DNA of 64,000 bases, from positions 62,001 through 126,000 of the forward strand of contig NZ_BCVP01000023.1 of NCBI RefSeq assembly GCF_001591805.1, read 5' to 3'. The notes below the pieces were generated by a model. That model was not told the DNA's origin. It worked only from the letters and a program-made list of their open reading frames with translations, and made no database searches. The DNA is from Neobacillus novalis NBRC 102450 (GTDB taxonomy: Bacteria > Bacillota > Bacilli > Bacillales > Cytobacillaceae). A program made the translations under genes and the position numbers. This document shows, in pieces, positions 16,220-25,513 of the stretch. Within the stretch, counting starts at the first letter, position 1, and each line of letters starts with the position of its first letter.

Positions 16220-17377
16220 TTAGTTCATCACCCATTTGTCCTTCAGGAACAGGATTCTTCCGATGATAAAGAGTATGATCATGGAAATTAGGTTACTTGC
16301 GATGGTGATTAGGATGTGTTCGTAGTCGATGATGCCAAAGACTAGTTCTTTCAGCAGGCTGAAAAGGTTCAAGATCGGAACAGCAAAGTGCTGAAAGGAC
16401 AATTCATTAATCCCAATACTTGAGAGAATCATCGTTGGAAACATCGCCAGCATCATAACCGGCGTGCTATAGCTTTGTGATTCCTTTACGGTCTTACCGA
16501 TAATGCTGGTAAGCATCAGAAGTGAAGCAGTAAACATGGCATAGATGATCGAGACCAACACAGAAAGCACAACGATAACAATGGCATTGTCTCCAAAAGA
16601 AACGGCCTTTTTTAGATTTTCAGTCAGTAAGTTAATCTCTAAAGCTACAACAAGTAAGGTGATCATCCCGGTAACCGAGCCAATCGTGGCGATTGTCAGC
16701 CATTTAGAGAATAGCAAGGTTGATCGCTTTACCGGTGTAATTAATAAGGCTTCCATTGTCTTCTTCTCTTTTTCACCTGCAAATAAATCAGAGGCAGCAG
16801 GACTGGAACCCACACCAATGGCGATGGCGAGAATCAACGGAATGAGCATCGCAAGCAAGTTGGCATTCGGATTTTGATCAGAAATTTCCTTTTGTTCAAT
16901 TGTGAAGGGCTCAACGAGGTTCCGATTGGTTCCTTTTGCCTCCAGCCGTTCGGAAATAATCGACTTCTCGTATACACCGAGCGCATTTTGGACAATATTC
17001 TTCAAATTTGATGATTTTTGGCCGAAGGAATCGCCGATAATCGTGGCCGTTGCCTTTTCCCCATTTTCAATATCGCTGGTAAAATTAGGACCAAGTATAA
17101 GTGCAGCCTGGACTTTCCCCTCTTGGAGCGTTTCCTCAGGATTAGCAGTTTTAACAAGTTCAATATTCTTAAAGCCGGAAAAAATATCCTCTACCTCACG
17201 ATCAAACTCTTCATTTACGGCTAGCTTATAGCTTTCCTCTTCGCCATCAGAGACCAATTTTTCATAAAAAAAGGTTAATCCAGTCATCATGATCACCGGC
17301 AATAGCACGGTTAATAGCAACGTCCGGCGGTCGCGGAAGCAGTCTTTGATTTCTTTTAAATAGATTTTAAGAAGCAT
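16220..17377 (-). CDS. natB: ABC-2 type permease, NatB-like
   Basis: This 385-residue membrane protein has one N-terminal helix (about 20-38), a large extracytoplasmic domain (about 40-170) and five or so C-terminal helices. The segment GEKEKKTMEALLITPVKRS is typical of ABC-2/NatB permeases. With the adjacent ATPase it would form a NatAB-type exporter, which in B. subtilis extrudes Na+. The substrate here is inferred from that similarity and from the LytTR/sensor pair next door. It overlaps the natA stop by 11 bp. Confidence 0.8.
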   Translation of the reverse strand: MLLKIYLKEIKDCFRDRRTLLLTVLLPVIMMTGLTFFYEKLVSDGEEESYKLAVNEEFDREVEDIFSGFKNIELVKTANPEETLQEGKVQAALILGPNFTSDIENGEKATATIIGDSFGQKSSNLKNIVQNALGVYEKSIISERLEAKGTNRNLVEPFTIEQKEISDQNPNANLLAMLIPLILAIAIGVGSSPAASDLFAGEKEKKTMEALLITPVKRSTLLFSKWLTIATIGSVTGMITLLVVALEINLLTENLKKAVSFGDNAIVIVVLSVLVSIIYAMFTASLLMLTSIIGKTVKESQSYSTPVMMLAMFPTMILSSIGINELSFQHFAVPILNLFSLLKELVFGIIDYEHILITIASNLISMIILFIIGRILFLKDKWVMN

Positions 17378-18119
17378 AATGTTCGTTCCCCCTTACAAGC
17401 TTGCTCATGAATATATAATTTAGGTCGCGGCTTCCTTCGGATTGGTATAGCGACTCAAGGTTACCGTGATAGACAAGTTCCCCTTTATGCATCATTGCGA
17501 CAGAATCGCACAAGAGCGTTACTTCCTCCATAATATGGCTAGAAAAAATAATTGTCTTGCCCTCCCGCTTCAGCTGATGCACAAGCTGGCGGAACACATT
17601 TGAGGAGGTGATATCTAATCCGGTTGTCGGTTCATCAAAAAGAATAATCTCGGGATTATGAATTAGTGTTCTCGCGATTGCCACCTTTTGACGCATACCT
17701 TTTGAGAAGCCGCCAACTTTTCTGTTCAAATAATCGCGCATACCGAACATCCTTGACAAGTCATCAATCCGCACCTTGGTTTCATGCTTACTTAATCCGT
17801 ATAGCGCAGCAAAGTATTCTAGATTTTCGCGGGCAGTTAAGCGATCATATAAACCCGTTTCGCCGCCAAACAACACGCCGATTCTTTTTTTGACTTCGTT
17901 TGCATTTTTGATGGTATCATAGCCAGCAACCGTTATAGCCCCCTCCGTCGGCGTAAGCAGTGTGGCCATCGTTCTTAGCAGCGTCGTTTTTCCGGCACCG
18001 TTCTCTCCGAGCAGACCGACCACTTGCCCTTCCATTACGGAAAAAGAGACATGCTTCAGTGCCGTGATGAATTTCTTTTTATCTTGAAATTTTTTCGTTA
18101 CCTCATGGATTTCAATCAT
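17367..18119 (-). CDS. natA: ABC transporter ATPase, NatA-like
   Basis: This 250-residue ATPase has Walker A GENGAGKTT, signature FSKGMRQKVAIART, Walker B ILFDEPTTGLD and the switch His in IIFSSHIMEEV. It powers the NatB permease encoded immediately after it. I chose the ATG at 18119 because GAGGTGG precedes it; the frame extends to 18185 without a ribosome site. It is divergent from natR/natK with a 160-bp shared control region. Confidence 0.87.
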   Translation of the reverse strand: MIEIHEVTKKFQDKKKFITALKHVSFSVMEGQVVGLLGENGAGKTTLLRTMATLLTPTEGAITVAGYDTIKNANEVKKRIGVLFGGETGLYDRLTARENLEYFAALYGLSKHETKVRIDDLSRMFGMRDYLNRKVGGFSKGMRQKVAIARTLIHNPEIILFDEPTTGLDITSSNVFRQLVHQLKREGKTIIFSSHIMEEVTLLCDSVAMMHKGELVYHGNLESLYQSEGSRDLNYIFMSKLVRGNEHYAS

Positions 18120-18187
18120 TTTTTCCACCTCATCTATTTTGTTTCTTGATGTCATCATACAAATAAACCGAGGAGAAATCTGCACTT

Positions 18188-18218
18188 ATGTCGCGAAGCA
18201 TCCATTTCATGTCGTGAA
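18188..18218. promoter_or_regulatory. Direct repeats, candidate LytTR (NatR) binding site
   Basis: ATGTCGCGAA (18188-18197) and ATGTCGTGAA (18209-18218) are direct repeats 21 bp apart, which is two helical turns. LytTR regulators typically bind such paired direct repeats. They lie between natA and natR. Confidence 0.55.
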
Positions 18219-18291
18219 TATGCCAAATTCCACCTTAAAGATGGTAAAATAATATGTGAAACTCTAGAAAGTTAAAGGTGTGGAGAATATG

Positions 18292-18990
18292 ATGAAGGTT
18301 GGTCTGGTCGATGATCGCGACTTTGATTTAGATAAATTAAATGGGATAGTCGCTGGAATTCCCGATGTAGAAATTGTTTTCTCAACTACATCAGCTGAGG
18401 AGGCATATGAGCAAATCAAAAAAGAAGCGATTGATCTATTAATCGCCGATATTGAAATGCCGAGTTTATCGGGATATGAGCTGGCCGATATTATTCATTC
18501 GCATGCCCTCAGTATTTCGGTTATCTTTGTTACGGCCAACAGCGGCTATGCCGTCCATGCCTTTGAATTGAATGTCCATGACTACATCATGAAGCCCTAT
18601 TCGAAGGACCGTTTAATTAAATCGATTGAGCGTTTAAAGGAGAAGACAATTTCGGCTGAGATTGCCGGCAGGCTATATATTAAACAAAAAAACGACATTC
18701 ATATCATTCAGAAGAAGGATATTATTTTTATTGAAAGATCCGGGCGTTCCTCCACGATATACACAAAGTCCGAAGCGATAAAAACCTATCAGACTCTTAA
18801 CGAATTAGAGGGTGAACTTAGGGAACGTGATTTTATCCGCTCCCACCGCTCCTTCATCATCAATATCCATTATGTAAAAAACTTTTCTCTTTATGCGAAA
18901 AACTCCTTTGTTGTATCGTTCGAAGGAATCGAAGAACAAGCGATGATTACAAAGGAAAAGGTAGACTTTCTACAGGAAAATTATTTTTAA
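18292..18990 (+). CDS. natR: LytTR-family response regulator, NatR-like
   Basis: This protein of about 232 residues has a receiver domain (about 1-120; acidic pair DD, phospho-acceptor Asp in LLIADIEMP, Lys in YIMKPYSKDRL) and a C-terminal LytTR DNA-binding domain (about 135-232; RSHRSFIINIHYVK). Several starts are possible: GTG 18280, ATG 18289, ATG 18292. The last has the best spacing from GGAG. It forms a pair with the kinase gene 13 nt downstream and is divergent from natAB, its probable target. Confidence 0.82.
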   Translation: MKVGLVDDRDFDLDKLNGIVAGIPDVEIVFSTTSAEEAYEQIKKEAIDLLIADIEMPSLSGYELADIIHSHALSISVIFVTANSGYAVHAFELNVHDYIMKPYSKDRLIKSIERLKEKTISAEIAGRLYIKQKNDIHIIQKKDIIFIERSGRSSTIYTKSEAIKTYQTLNELEGELRERDFIRSHRSFIINIHYVKNFSLYAKNSFVVSFEGIEEQAMITKEKVDFLQENYF

Positions 18991-19003
18991 AGGCGGGAAG
19001 AAC

Positions 19004-19984
19004 TTGAAGCCGGTGATTATGTATTGGGTGGCAGCAGCGGTACTGGGAATCATCCATCTCCAGGCACTGCTAACAAATATACCCTGGAAAGTTCCCATCT
19101 ATGTCACTTGTATGCTAGTAATAGGAACGGCCTATTTCTTTAATAAAAAAAGCATTATTTGCATTTCCGTTTTAGGCGGCAAATGGAATGTCCTGCTATT
19201 TGGTCTACAGTTGTTACTGTTACTGTTCTATTTCTCTATCAAGCCATCATGGATTTATTTAGTCCCATTGATCGTCTTTATTGGAATTGAATCGATCAGA
19301 CTGGGATGTGCGCGGAAGCTGGCCGCTTTAAACCAAGAGAATCAACAGTTCAAAGAACAGACAGCCCATTTTAGTGAAACTTTTCGGATTGTCCGCAGTG
19401 AACGGCATGATTTTCTCAAGCATGCGTCCGCGATTCACTTCATGCTTGAGAATGGAAAAAATAATGAGGCAAAAGCCTATCTAGATGAATTGGTAGATGG
19501 ATATGAGGAAACGAATTTATCCATCAAAGGTGAGCGCGGGACAGTCGCCGGTATATTAAACCAAATGTACCGGCAGGCCAAAGCCGCTGGGATTACTATG
19601 GTCTACGATTTCGACCTGCCGCTGTCAACGTTACCACTCGCTGATAAACACATGGTAACACTGCTGGGAAATCTGTTAGCCAATAGCATTGAGGCCTGTG
19701 AAGACTGGCAAACTGAGCATAAGCAGGAGGCCCTTATCACGTTGCAATTTTATAAAAGGAGCGGCTTGTTTTTGCTAATTTGTAAAAATAATAGTCTGCC
19801 CATTCCCACTCCCATCTTAGATGCATTGTTCCAAACCTACGGAAAAACAACAAAAAGGAACGGTCATGAGGGGCTTGGGACAAAAATGATTCACGATATC
19901 GTAAGTGAACACCACGGCTTTTTAGATTTTGTCTATAAAGAACAAGAATTCACTGTAAAAATCAAATTCCCGGCGATCCAATAG
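19004..19984 (+). CDS. natK: Sensor histidine kinase, NatK-like
   Basis: This 326-residue membrane kinase has about four N-terminal helices (to about residue 105), a short coiled segment and a phospho-acceptor box RHDFLKH. A compact GHKL ATPase domain follows (N box LLGNLLANSIEACEDW, G box GHEGLGTKM). This is the SpoOB/AgrC-style kinase that pairs with LytTR regulators. The signal is unknown. Start is TTG at 19004 after GGCGGGAAG. Confidence 0.8.
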   Translation: MKPVIMYWVAAAVLGIIHLQALLTNIPWKVPIYVTCMLVIGTAYFFNKKSIICISVLGGKWNVLLFGLQLLLLLFYFSIKPSWIYLVPLIVFIGIESIRLGCARKLAALNQENQQFKEQTAHFSETFRIVRSERHDFLKHASAIHFMLENGKNNEAKAYLDELVDGYEETNLSIKGERGTVAGILNQMYRQAKAAGITMVYDFDLPLSTLPLADKHMVTLLGNLLANSIEACEDWQTEHKQEALITLQFYKRSGLFLLICKNNSLPIPTPILDALFQTYGKTTKRNGHEGLGTKMIHDIVSEHHGFLDFVYKEQEFTVKIKFPAIQ

Positions 19985-19985
19985 G

Positions 19986-20024
19986 CACGATAAAAGCCCA
20001 TCCCTTAAGATGGACTTTGTCGTG
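19986..20024. terminator. Bidirectional terminator between natK and phosphoesterase
   Basis: CACGATAAAAGCCCATC and GATGGACTTTGTCGTG form a long imperfect stem between convergent genes. Confidence 0.7.
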
Positions 20025-20025
20025 T

Positions 20026-21744
20026 TTATTTACTTACAACTGTGAATCTTGTTTCCGCAACAGCGTCATACCCGCTGCCATAGAAATAAACGAATTTGTA
20101 CGCTCCGCCTTCTTTGTATCTTGCTGGATAGAGATTATTTTTTGGATCATAGGTAAATTTATATGTTCCGTCGGTGACTTTCGTATACATCCACCAGATG
20201 GAAGCAGTAGTATTCCCGGGATTTTCACTCACTTCATAGAGTCCAACCCAGTCGCCATTCGGAACTCTAACATTTTCAACGACCACATCTACTTTATCAT
20301 TGATTCCATTCAACGAATCTTTTGATAGGGTTATTGCCGGCCCTTGTGATGTTTTCCCCATCACCTTCAAAAAGTTTTGACTTTCATTGCCGAACGCATC
20401 AATCGCATGGACCTTCATCTCATAAAACGTATTCGATTTCAATCCATTGATTGGCAAGGTAAGCGGATTTGGGATTGGATCCTTGTAAAACTCGGAAAAG
20501 GCGAGCAATTCTTTCTCTACTTTCCCTGTTTCAACATCAATCGCACTTATTTTGTAATCATGGACAAGCAGGTCATCTTTCGCTTGCGTGAACATAACCG
20601 CAAGACCGGAAGCTGCCGTTTTGTCATGAACAATCGATATCAGCGCTTCATTCGTAAAGAATGGTGCTTTTTTGTCGCGGTCTTCGGTGTATTTAAATTT
20701 ATTCTTCTTAGCAGGGTAGTTAAGTTCAAACGGCTCGCCTGTCCAATCGTTGTTATGAATATCCCGGCGTTTAATTATTACTTTGTTATTATGTACCTCA
20801 ACAATCAAAGCTTGGTTTAGAACATCTGCTCCCTCTGGCACCTCCCCTTGAATCCTGCCACTGTCAAGCCACAAATAGGCCCCTGTCGAAGTTCCAATCG
20901 AAGTAAAATCTTTTTGATGAATGATTCTCGGATCATCTAACGGATAATGGGTATGGCCGGAAAAAGAAATGACTTGCGGATAGGCCTTTAATGTATCGTA
21001 AAAGAGGTCTCTATTTTTTGAAAAGCCCCATTCACTTCCATAAATTGTCCCTTTAATCGGTTGATGGTGGAAAACAAAAATCGGCTTATGCGGGTCATCA
21101 GCGTTTGCCTCCTTGAGCCGTTCAGCTAACCATCCAATTTGACTAACTGAAAAGGTTCCTTCCGTTAATCCATCTTCCGTACCAAGGACAATAAAATGAT
21201 AGCCTTTTATTACCCGATGATAGTAGATTGATTCCATCCCTGATTTATCGAGGTATAGCTTTTGGGCATTTGCAACCGATAATCCATTCCAGTAATCATG
21301 ATTTCCGATGGCAAACATCGAAACGGCTTGTGTTTGTTTTCTGGCATTATAAGCGGTAAAAAACTTATCGTATTCTACGGTATAACCGTTATCCGTCAGA
21401 TCTCCAACCACGACAAAGGCATCCTGCTCCGGAACCGCTTGATTCAATTGTTCCAGCGTGCTAACAAACTTATCCAAGTTAAAATTATTACTCGATTGTA
21501 TATGGACATCACTAATCACTGGGAAAACTAAATCAGGTTTGCTGCCATTTGAATTCATAACAGATGTACTGGATACGGCACTAACCGGCAGTCCGCCCGT
21601 TAGTGAACTTACTAGGGATGCTCCGACGGCAACCCCCACCATTTTCGTTGTCTTCTGTAAAAAGACACGTCGATCCATCCCCTCTTTAAATGGGTCCTTT
21701 GTTTCCTGTAAACCTGTCTCTTTCATGCTTTTTTTGTCTGTCAT
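20026..21744 (-). CDS. Tat-exported metallophosphoesterase
   Basis: This 572-residue protein begins with a twin-arginine signal (DRRVFLQK near residue 24, then a hydrophobic stretch ending near VSA). It carries all calcineurin-like metal motifs: DVH, GDLTDNG, GNHDYW, HHQPI and GHTHYP. C-terminal beta-rich domains (about 350-572) may bind substrate or the wall. Tat export implies folding with metals before secretion. The physiological phosphate ester is unknown. Confidence 0.85.
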   Translation of the reverse strand: MTDKKSMKETGLQETKDPFKEGMDRRVFLQKTTKMVGVAVGASLVSSLTGGLPVSAVSSTSVMNSNGSKPDLVFPVISDVHIQSSNNFNLDKFVSTLEQLNQAVPEQDAFVVVGDLTDNGYTVEYDKFFTAYNARKQTQAVSMFAIGNHDYWNGLSVANAQKLYLDKSGMESIYYHRVIKGYHFIVLGTEDGLTEGTFSVSQIGWLAERLKEANADDPHKPIFVFHHQPIKGTIYGSEWGFSKNRDLFYDTLKAYPQVISFSGHTHYPLDDPRIIHQKDFTSIGTSTGAYLWLDSGRIQGEVPEGADVLNQALIVEVHNNKVIIKRRDIHNNDWTGEPFELNYPAKKNKFKYTEDRDKKAPFFTNEALISIVHDKTAASGLAVMFTQAKDDLLVHDYKISAIDVETGKVEKELLAFSEFYKDPIPNPLTLPINGLKSNTFYEMKVHAIDAFGNESQNFLKVMGKTSQGPAITLSKDSLNGINDKVDVVVENVRVPNGDWVGLYEVSENPGNTTASIWWMYTKVTDGTYKFTYDPKNNLYPARYKEGGAYKFVYFYGSGYDAVAETRFTVVSK

Positions 21745-21885
21745 TAATCTTACTCCTTCCTTTAAAAACTGAAGGGATGGCCATTCACCTGGTATTTCAT
21801 ACCTTTAATTCTTTATAATAAATAGCATCTTTATTCCTTCAGCAAATCAGTTTAAAGAGTAATTCGACATTTTATGATAAATTCC

Positions 21886-21930
21886 TTCAAAATATGAATA
21901 TATTTTTGTTTTTAGTATTCATATTTTGAA
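21886..21930. repeat. Perfect 15-bp inverted repeat
   Basis: TTCAAAATATGAATA (21886-21900) and TATTCATATTTTGAA (21916-21930) flank a 15-nt loop. No T-run follows, so it is not an obvious terminator. The rest of 21745-22196 holds the phosphoesterase upstream region, an A-rich stretch and one terminator. Confidence 0.75.
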
Positions 21931-22150
21931 CCTATTTTCCAAATCAAAAAAAAGAACCCTATTTCTTAAGAAATCAGGCACTCATTGCAGGGGCTCTAAA
22001 TGTTTTCTTTATAATTTGGACTACTATGCAGCAATTAGGCAGGTAATTCCTCATCCTCCCACTTCTCCACTCTTTCCTGAAAAAGCGGAACCTTCATTAA
22101 TATGTACCTTTTGGCTTGAACCATAGTTTTATTAATGAATTATCCTTAAA

Positions 22151-22190
22151 CAAAAGAAGGCTTAGTCATTTGACTAAGCCTTCTTTTGTT
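22151..22190 (-). terminator. Terminator of the X-prolyl peptidase gene
   Basis: GAAGGCTTAGTC and GACTAAGCCTTC form a perfect stem with T-rich flanks on both strands. Confidence 0.88.
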
Positions 22191-22196
22191 TGTGTT

Positions 22197-24110
22197 TTAT
22201 TGTTTAAAGGCGTTACGACCGCCGACAATTGGCAATGTTATTTCACTGCGAGTTGGTGTAACCGATATTTTTGTACCAGCATTTGGACGTATTGTATAGT
22301 CATAATCACTGGCTATGAGAACAATACCAATTCGGTGTCCCGCCTTAAATACATAGTCCTTAGGCTGCATTTCCCATTCGAAGGTGTAGTCTCTGCCCGG
22401 CACAAGTGATTCTGAACGATCTGCTGAATGAAGATTTTGCGGATCGACCCAGCCCCGGGATACAATGACAGGATTTGAACTACTGTAGTCAACAAGCAAA
22501 GCTGTTAAGTTTGCAACAGGACGGTCAATGCTTGCTCGTATACTTAATTTAGGCGTCCCACTCAACCGAGCCTCACCTGTTAATTCGGACGTTACATAAG
22601 CTAATCGGTTTGAAGAATTTAACTCTGGATTTGCTATAAGTGTATTTGCCTTTTTCATAGGATCATCAATGATTGTTTGCGTATTATGCGGTTGGTTAGG
22701 AACAGGATTTAGATGTAATGAACCTAAATCATTACCCATGCCCGTTAAATGAAGCGTTGTAGCTACTGTTCCTGGTGCCGGCCAGCTTGCTTCCTTGCTC
22801 CAAGTCTTATCCTCACGCTGGATGTCAACGGCTGGCTCCTTCATTATCCCATTTTCAATTCCATAGAGATAATAGTCAAACCATCTATTTTGTAATTGTG
22901 GCCAGTTATTTCCTGATGGGCTTGAATGGGCACCCTGATGGAGCCACAATCTGCGAGGGACATTGTTTTTTCCTAATGCTTCCCACCACTGTGCGAATTG
23001 TTTTGTCTTGACGTTCCAATCATTAAGGCCATGAACGACGAGAACACTGGCTTTCACCTTTTTGGCGTCCTTGACATAGTCGCGGTGAGCCCAGAAATCA
23101 CTATAATCACCAGTATCTCTGTCTTGAGCAGCTTTTAGCTCAGCAATAACATCTTTACATACCTGAGGATTGCTACGAGTCAACACGGCTTCAGCCATAT
23201 TATCAGTATCTTCACCTTGGTAACCGCCCGGGGCAATGACTGCACCGTTTGCACGATAATAATCGTACCAGCTGCTGATTGCGGCAACTGGAATAATTGT
23301 TTTCAGTCCATCCACACCGGTTGCCGCTACCGCATTTGGCAATGTTCCGTTGTAGGATGTACCTGTCATCCCCACATTCCCAGTTGACCAATCAGCGGAA
23401 ACTACTTTTCCATCCTCGGAATATGCTTTAGCCCTGCCGTTCAACCAATCAATAACTGCTTTTGTACCAAGAATTTCTCTTTCATCGCCAGTTGTTGGAC
23501 ACCCATCCGATTTGCCTGTCCCAATACTCTCCGCAAGAATTACTCCATAACCACGGGGAACATAGTAGTTACCTAAGGAACCTAGATTGGCTGCTTGTCC
23601 TTCTGCTAACGCAAATGGCTTGCCGCCACGTCCGTTCCCGTTACCAGGGTGCTTAACTGGAATTAAGTCCACATCAACATTAAAAACAGGAACATCGAGA
23701 ATTCCTGATCGGTAGGGACTCATTTCATAGATGACGGGTACTTTAATCCCAGGCTCTGTTTTAGGACGGTATACCTTAATGGAGACCCGGTCACGCTTAC
23801 CGTCTCTGTCGCTGTCAACCTCTGTTTCAACAAACAAGTTTTCAATGATTGCGTCATCGGTAGAGTAGATTGGTTTTGTCATCCCATTATCAAGTTCAAT
23901 TTTTGTTGCCTCTGACGCTGTTTCCGGGATCAATCCATTAAGAGGAATCCCTTTCCACTCCTGGACCTTTTCTTTACCGTTTGACTTGGATGCAGTTGCA
24001 GTTGCGTGATTTTGTTTACTCTCTGCATTTACTGTCCAAGTATCTACCCCTGCTACTAATGAAAGCGAAAGAACAGAGCACAAACTGATGGACAAGATTT
24101 TTTTCCTCAC
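22197..24110 (-). CDS. Secreted X-prolyl dipeptidyl-peptidase (S15/CocE-like)
   Basis: This protein of about 637 residues begins with a Sec signal peptide (MRKKILSISLCSVLSLSLVAG). It has an alpha/beta hydrolase of the S15/CocE family, with nucleophile S252 in GMTGTSYNGT and the catalytic-His region LHQGAHSSP. A C-terminal jelly-roll domain typical of PepX follows (about 430-637). It should release Xaa-Pro dipeptides outside the cell. The GTG at 24110 is preferred because AAAGGGGG lies 7 nt upstream. The 370 bp upstream show no other gene, only a DMT-gene promoter. Confidence 0.82.
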   Translation of the reverse strand: MRKKILSISLCSVLSLSLVAGVDTWTVNAESKQNHATATASKSNGKEKVQEWKGIPLNGLIPETASEATKIELDNGMTKPIYSTDDAIIENLFVETEVDSDRDGKRDRVSIKVYRPKTEPGIKVPVIYEMSPYRSGILDVPVFNVDVDLIPVKHPGNGNGRGGKPFALAEGQAANLGSLGNYYVPRGYGVILAESIGTGKSDGCPTTGDEREILGTKAVIDWLNGRAKAYSEDGKVVSADWSTGNVGMTGTSYNGTLPNAVAATGVDGLKTIIPVAAISSWYDYYRANGAVIAPGGYQGEDTDNMAEAVLTRSNPQVCKDVIAELKAAQDRDTGDYSDFWAHRDYVKDAKKVKASVLVVHGLNDWNVKTKQFAQWWEALGKNNVPRRLWLHQGAHSSPSGNNWPQLQNRWFDYYLYGIENGIMKEPAVDIQREDKTWSKEASWPAPGTVATTLHLTGMGNDLGSLHLNPVPNQPHNTQTIIDDPMKKANTLIANPELNSSNRLAYVTSELTGEARLSGTPKLSIRASIDRPVANLTALLVDYSSSNPVIVSRGWVDPQNLHSADRSESLVPGRDYTFEWEMQPKDYVFKAGHRIGIVLIASDYDYTIRPNAGTKISVTPTRSEITLPIVGGRNAFKQ

Positions 24111-24403
24111 TACTTTTCCCCCTTTATGCATGATTTGAGGCAGTTAACTTCATCCTCTATTATATAACTGAATCTTTAAAAAGTTTGAAAAACTATGTTA
24201 AATAAGGAAAATCAGGGGAAAAGTGCTATTTTTCGAAAAAGCTTTATAACGAAATAGTCCCACTTTTCCTTTTGTTGAAATGCAGTGCTTAAGCCATTTG
24301 GGCTATTTCAGTTAAACCTTCTAGTAATGCACCTTATGAATCTACTTTAACTAAAAGAAACCTTTAACCTATAAATTAGATAGAATTGGTTTCAGCATTG
24401 GGT

Positions 24404-24409
24404 TATAAT
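24404..24409 (+). promoter_or_regulatory. -10 element of the DMT transporter gene
   Basis: TATAAT lies 75 nt upstream of the start codon. The surrounding TTATAATG..AAAGTTTTGGAA block recurs at the pseudogene copy (near 15815-15845), supporting function. Confidence 0.5.
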
Positions 24410-24483
24410 GATAAAGTTTTGGAATCTAGCGTTTCTCTTGGCCTCATTACCATTACATAAACTATAAACAAGGAGATATTACG

Positions 24484-25389
24484 ATGTGGTTTGTTTTTTC
24501 ACTTTTAACAACCCTTGCTTGGGGCGGGGCTGACCTATTTTATAAAAAAGGAACCGATAGTAATGATAAATTCAGCCATCTTAAAATTGTCATCATGGTC
24601 GGCTTGGTTATGGGTCTGCACGCAACGGCATATTTGTTCATTAAAGGGCTGGCATTTAACCCTATCGATCTACTAAAATACTTGCCTGTATCGGCCTTTT
24701 ACATTTTATCGATGACGGTCGGTTATATTGGGTTACGTTATATTGAGCTTTCGATTGCCTCACCCGTGCAAAACTCTTCTGGAGCCATAACGGCTATCTT
24801 ATTATTTATCTTTTTCCCGCATGAGCTTGGCATTGTACATATCGCAGGTGTGGCCATTATTACTGCAGGCGTGCTTGGGCTGGCCATTTTAGAGAAGAAA
24901 GCCGAATCAGCAGCTCTCAAACTCAAAAACGTCCAGATTGATAAAAAATATCAAATTGGCTTCCTGGCGATTACCTTTCCAATAATCTACTGTATACTCG
25001 ATGGACTTGGAACCTTTGCGGATGGAATTTACCTGGATGAGTTGAAACTCATCAGTGAGGATGCTGCACTAATTGCTTACGAATTTACCTTTTTCATCTG
25101 TGCCGTGCTTTCATTCATTTTCCTTAAAGTCAAAAAAGAGAAATTTCAGATTTTCAAAGAACGCGACAAAGGATATGCCGCTATTTTGGAAACAACCGGC
25201 CAGTTCTTCTATGTCTTTGCTATGGCAAAGAACGCCATCATCGCAGCACCGTTGATCGCATCCTATAGCATCTTTTCGATTATCTTATCGAGAATCTTCC
25301 TAAAAGAAAAACTAAGCAAACAGCATTATGCAGTTATCGTGATTGTGATGCTCGGTATCGCTTTGCTTGGTTTTGCAGACGAACTATAG
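24484..25389 (+). CDS. EamA/DMT-superfamily transporter
   Basis: This 301-residue protein has ten predicted helices in two EamA halves (about 3-135 and 155-295). It is a drug/metabolite transporter; the substrate is unknown. The start ATG has AAGGAG upstream. A decayed paralogue lies at 15891-16102. It stands alone between an opposing peptidase gene and an acyl-CoA dehydrogenase-like gene. Confidence 0.85.
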   Translation: MWFVFSLLTTLAWGGADLFYKKGTDSNDKFSHLKIVIMVGLVMGLHATAYLFIKGLAFNPIDLLKYLPVSAFYILSMTVGYIGLRYIELSIASPVQNSSGAITAILLFIFFPHELGIVHIAGVAIITAGVLGLAILEKKAESAALKLKNVQIDKKYQIGFLAITFPIIYCILDGLGTFADGIYLDELKLISEDAALIAYEFTFFICAVLSFIFLKVKKEKFQIFKERDKGYAAILETTGQFFYVFAMAKNAIIAAPLIASYSIFSIILSRIFLKEKLSKQHYAVIVIVMLGIALLGFADEL

Positions 25390-25513
25390 ACCAAAGTGTC
25401 CACCCCAGGAGGACAAATGTCCACGAGTGGTGCCTGACACCCTTTAGATGGTAAAATATGAATTATAGAGTTCTGGTCAATAATTCGTATTGATTAGCTA
25501 AGGGAGGTTTCTT

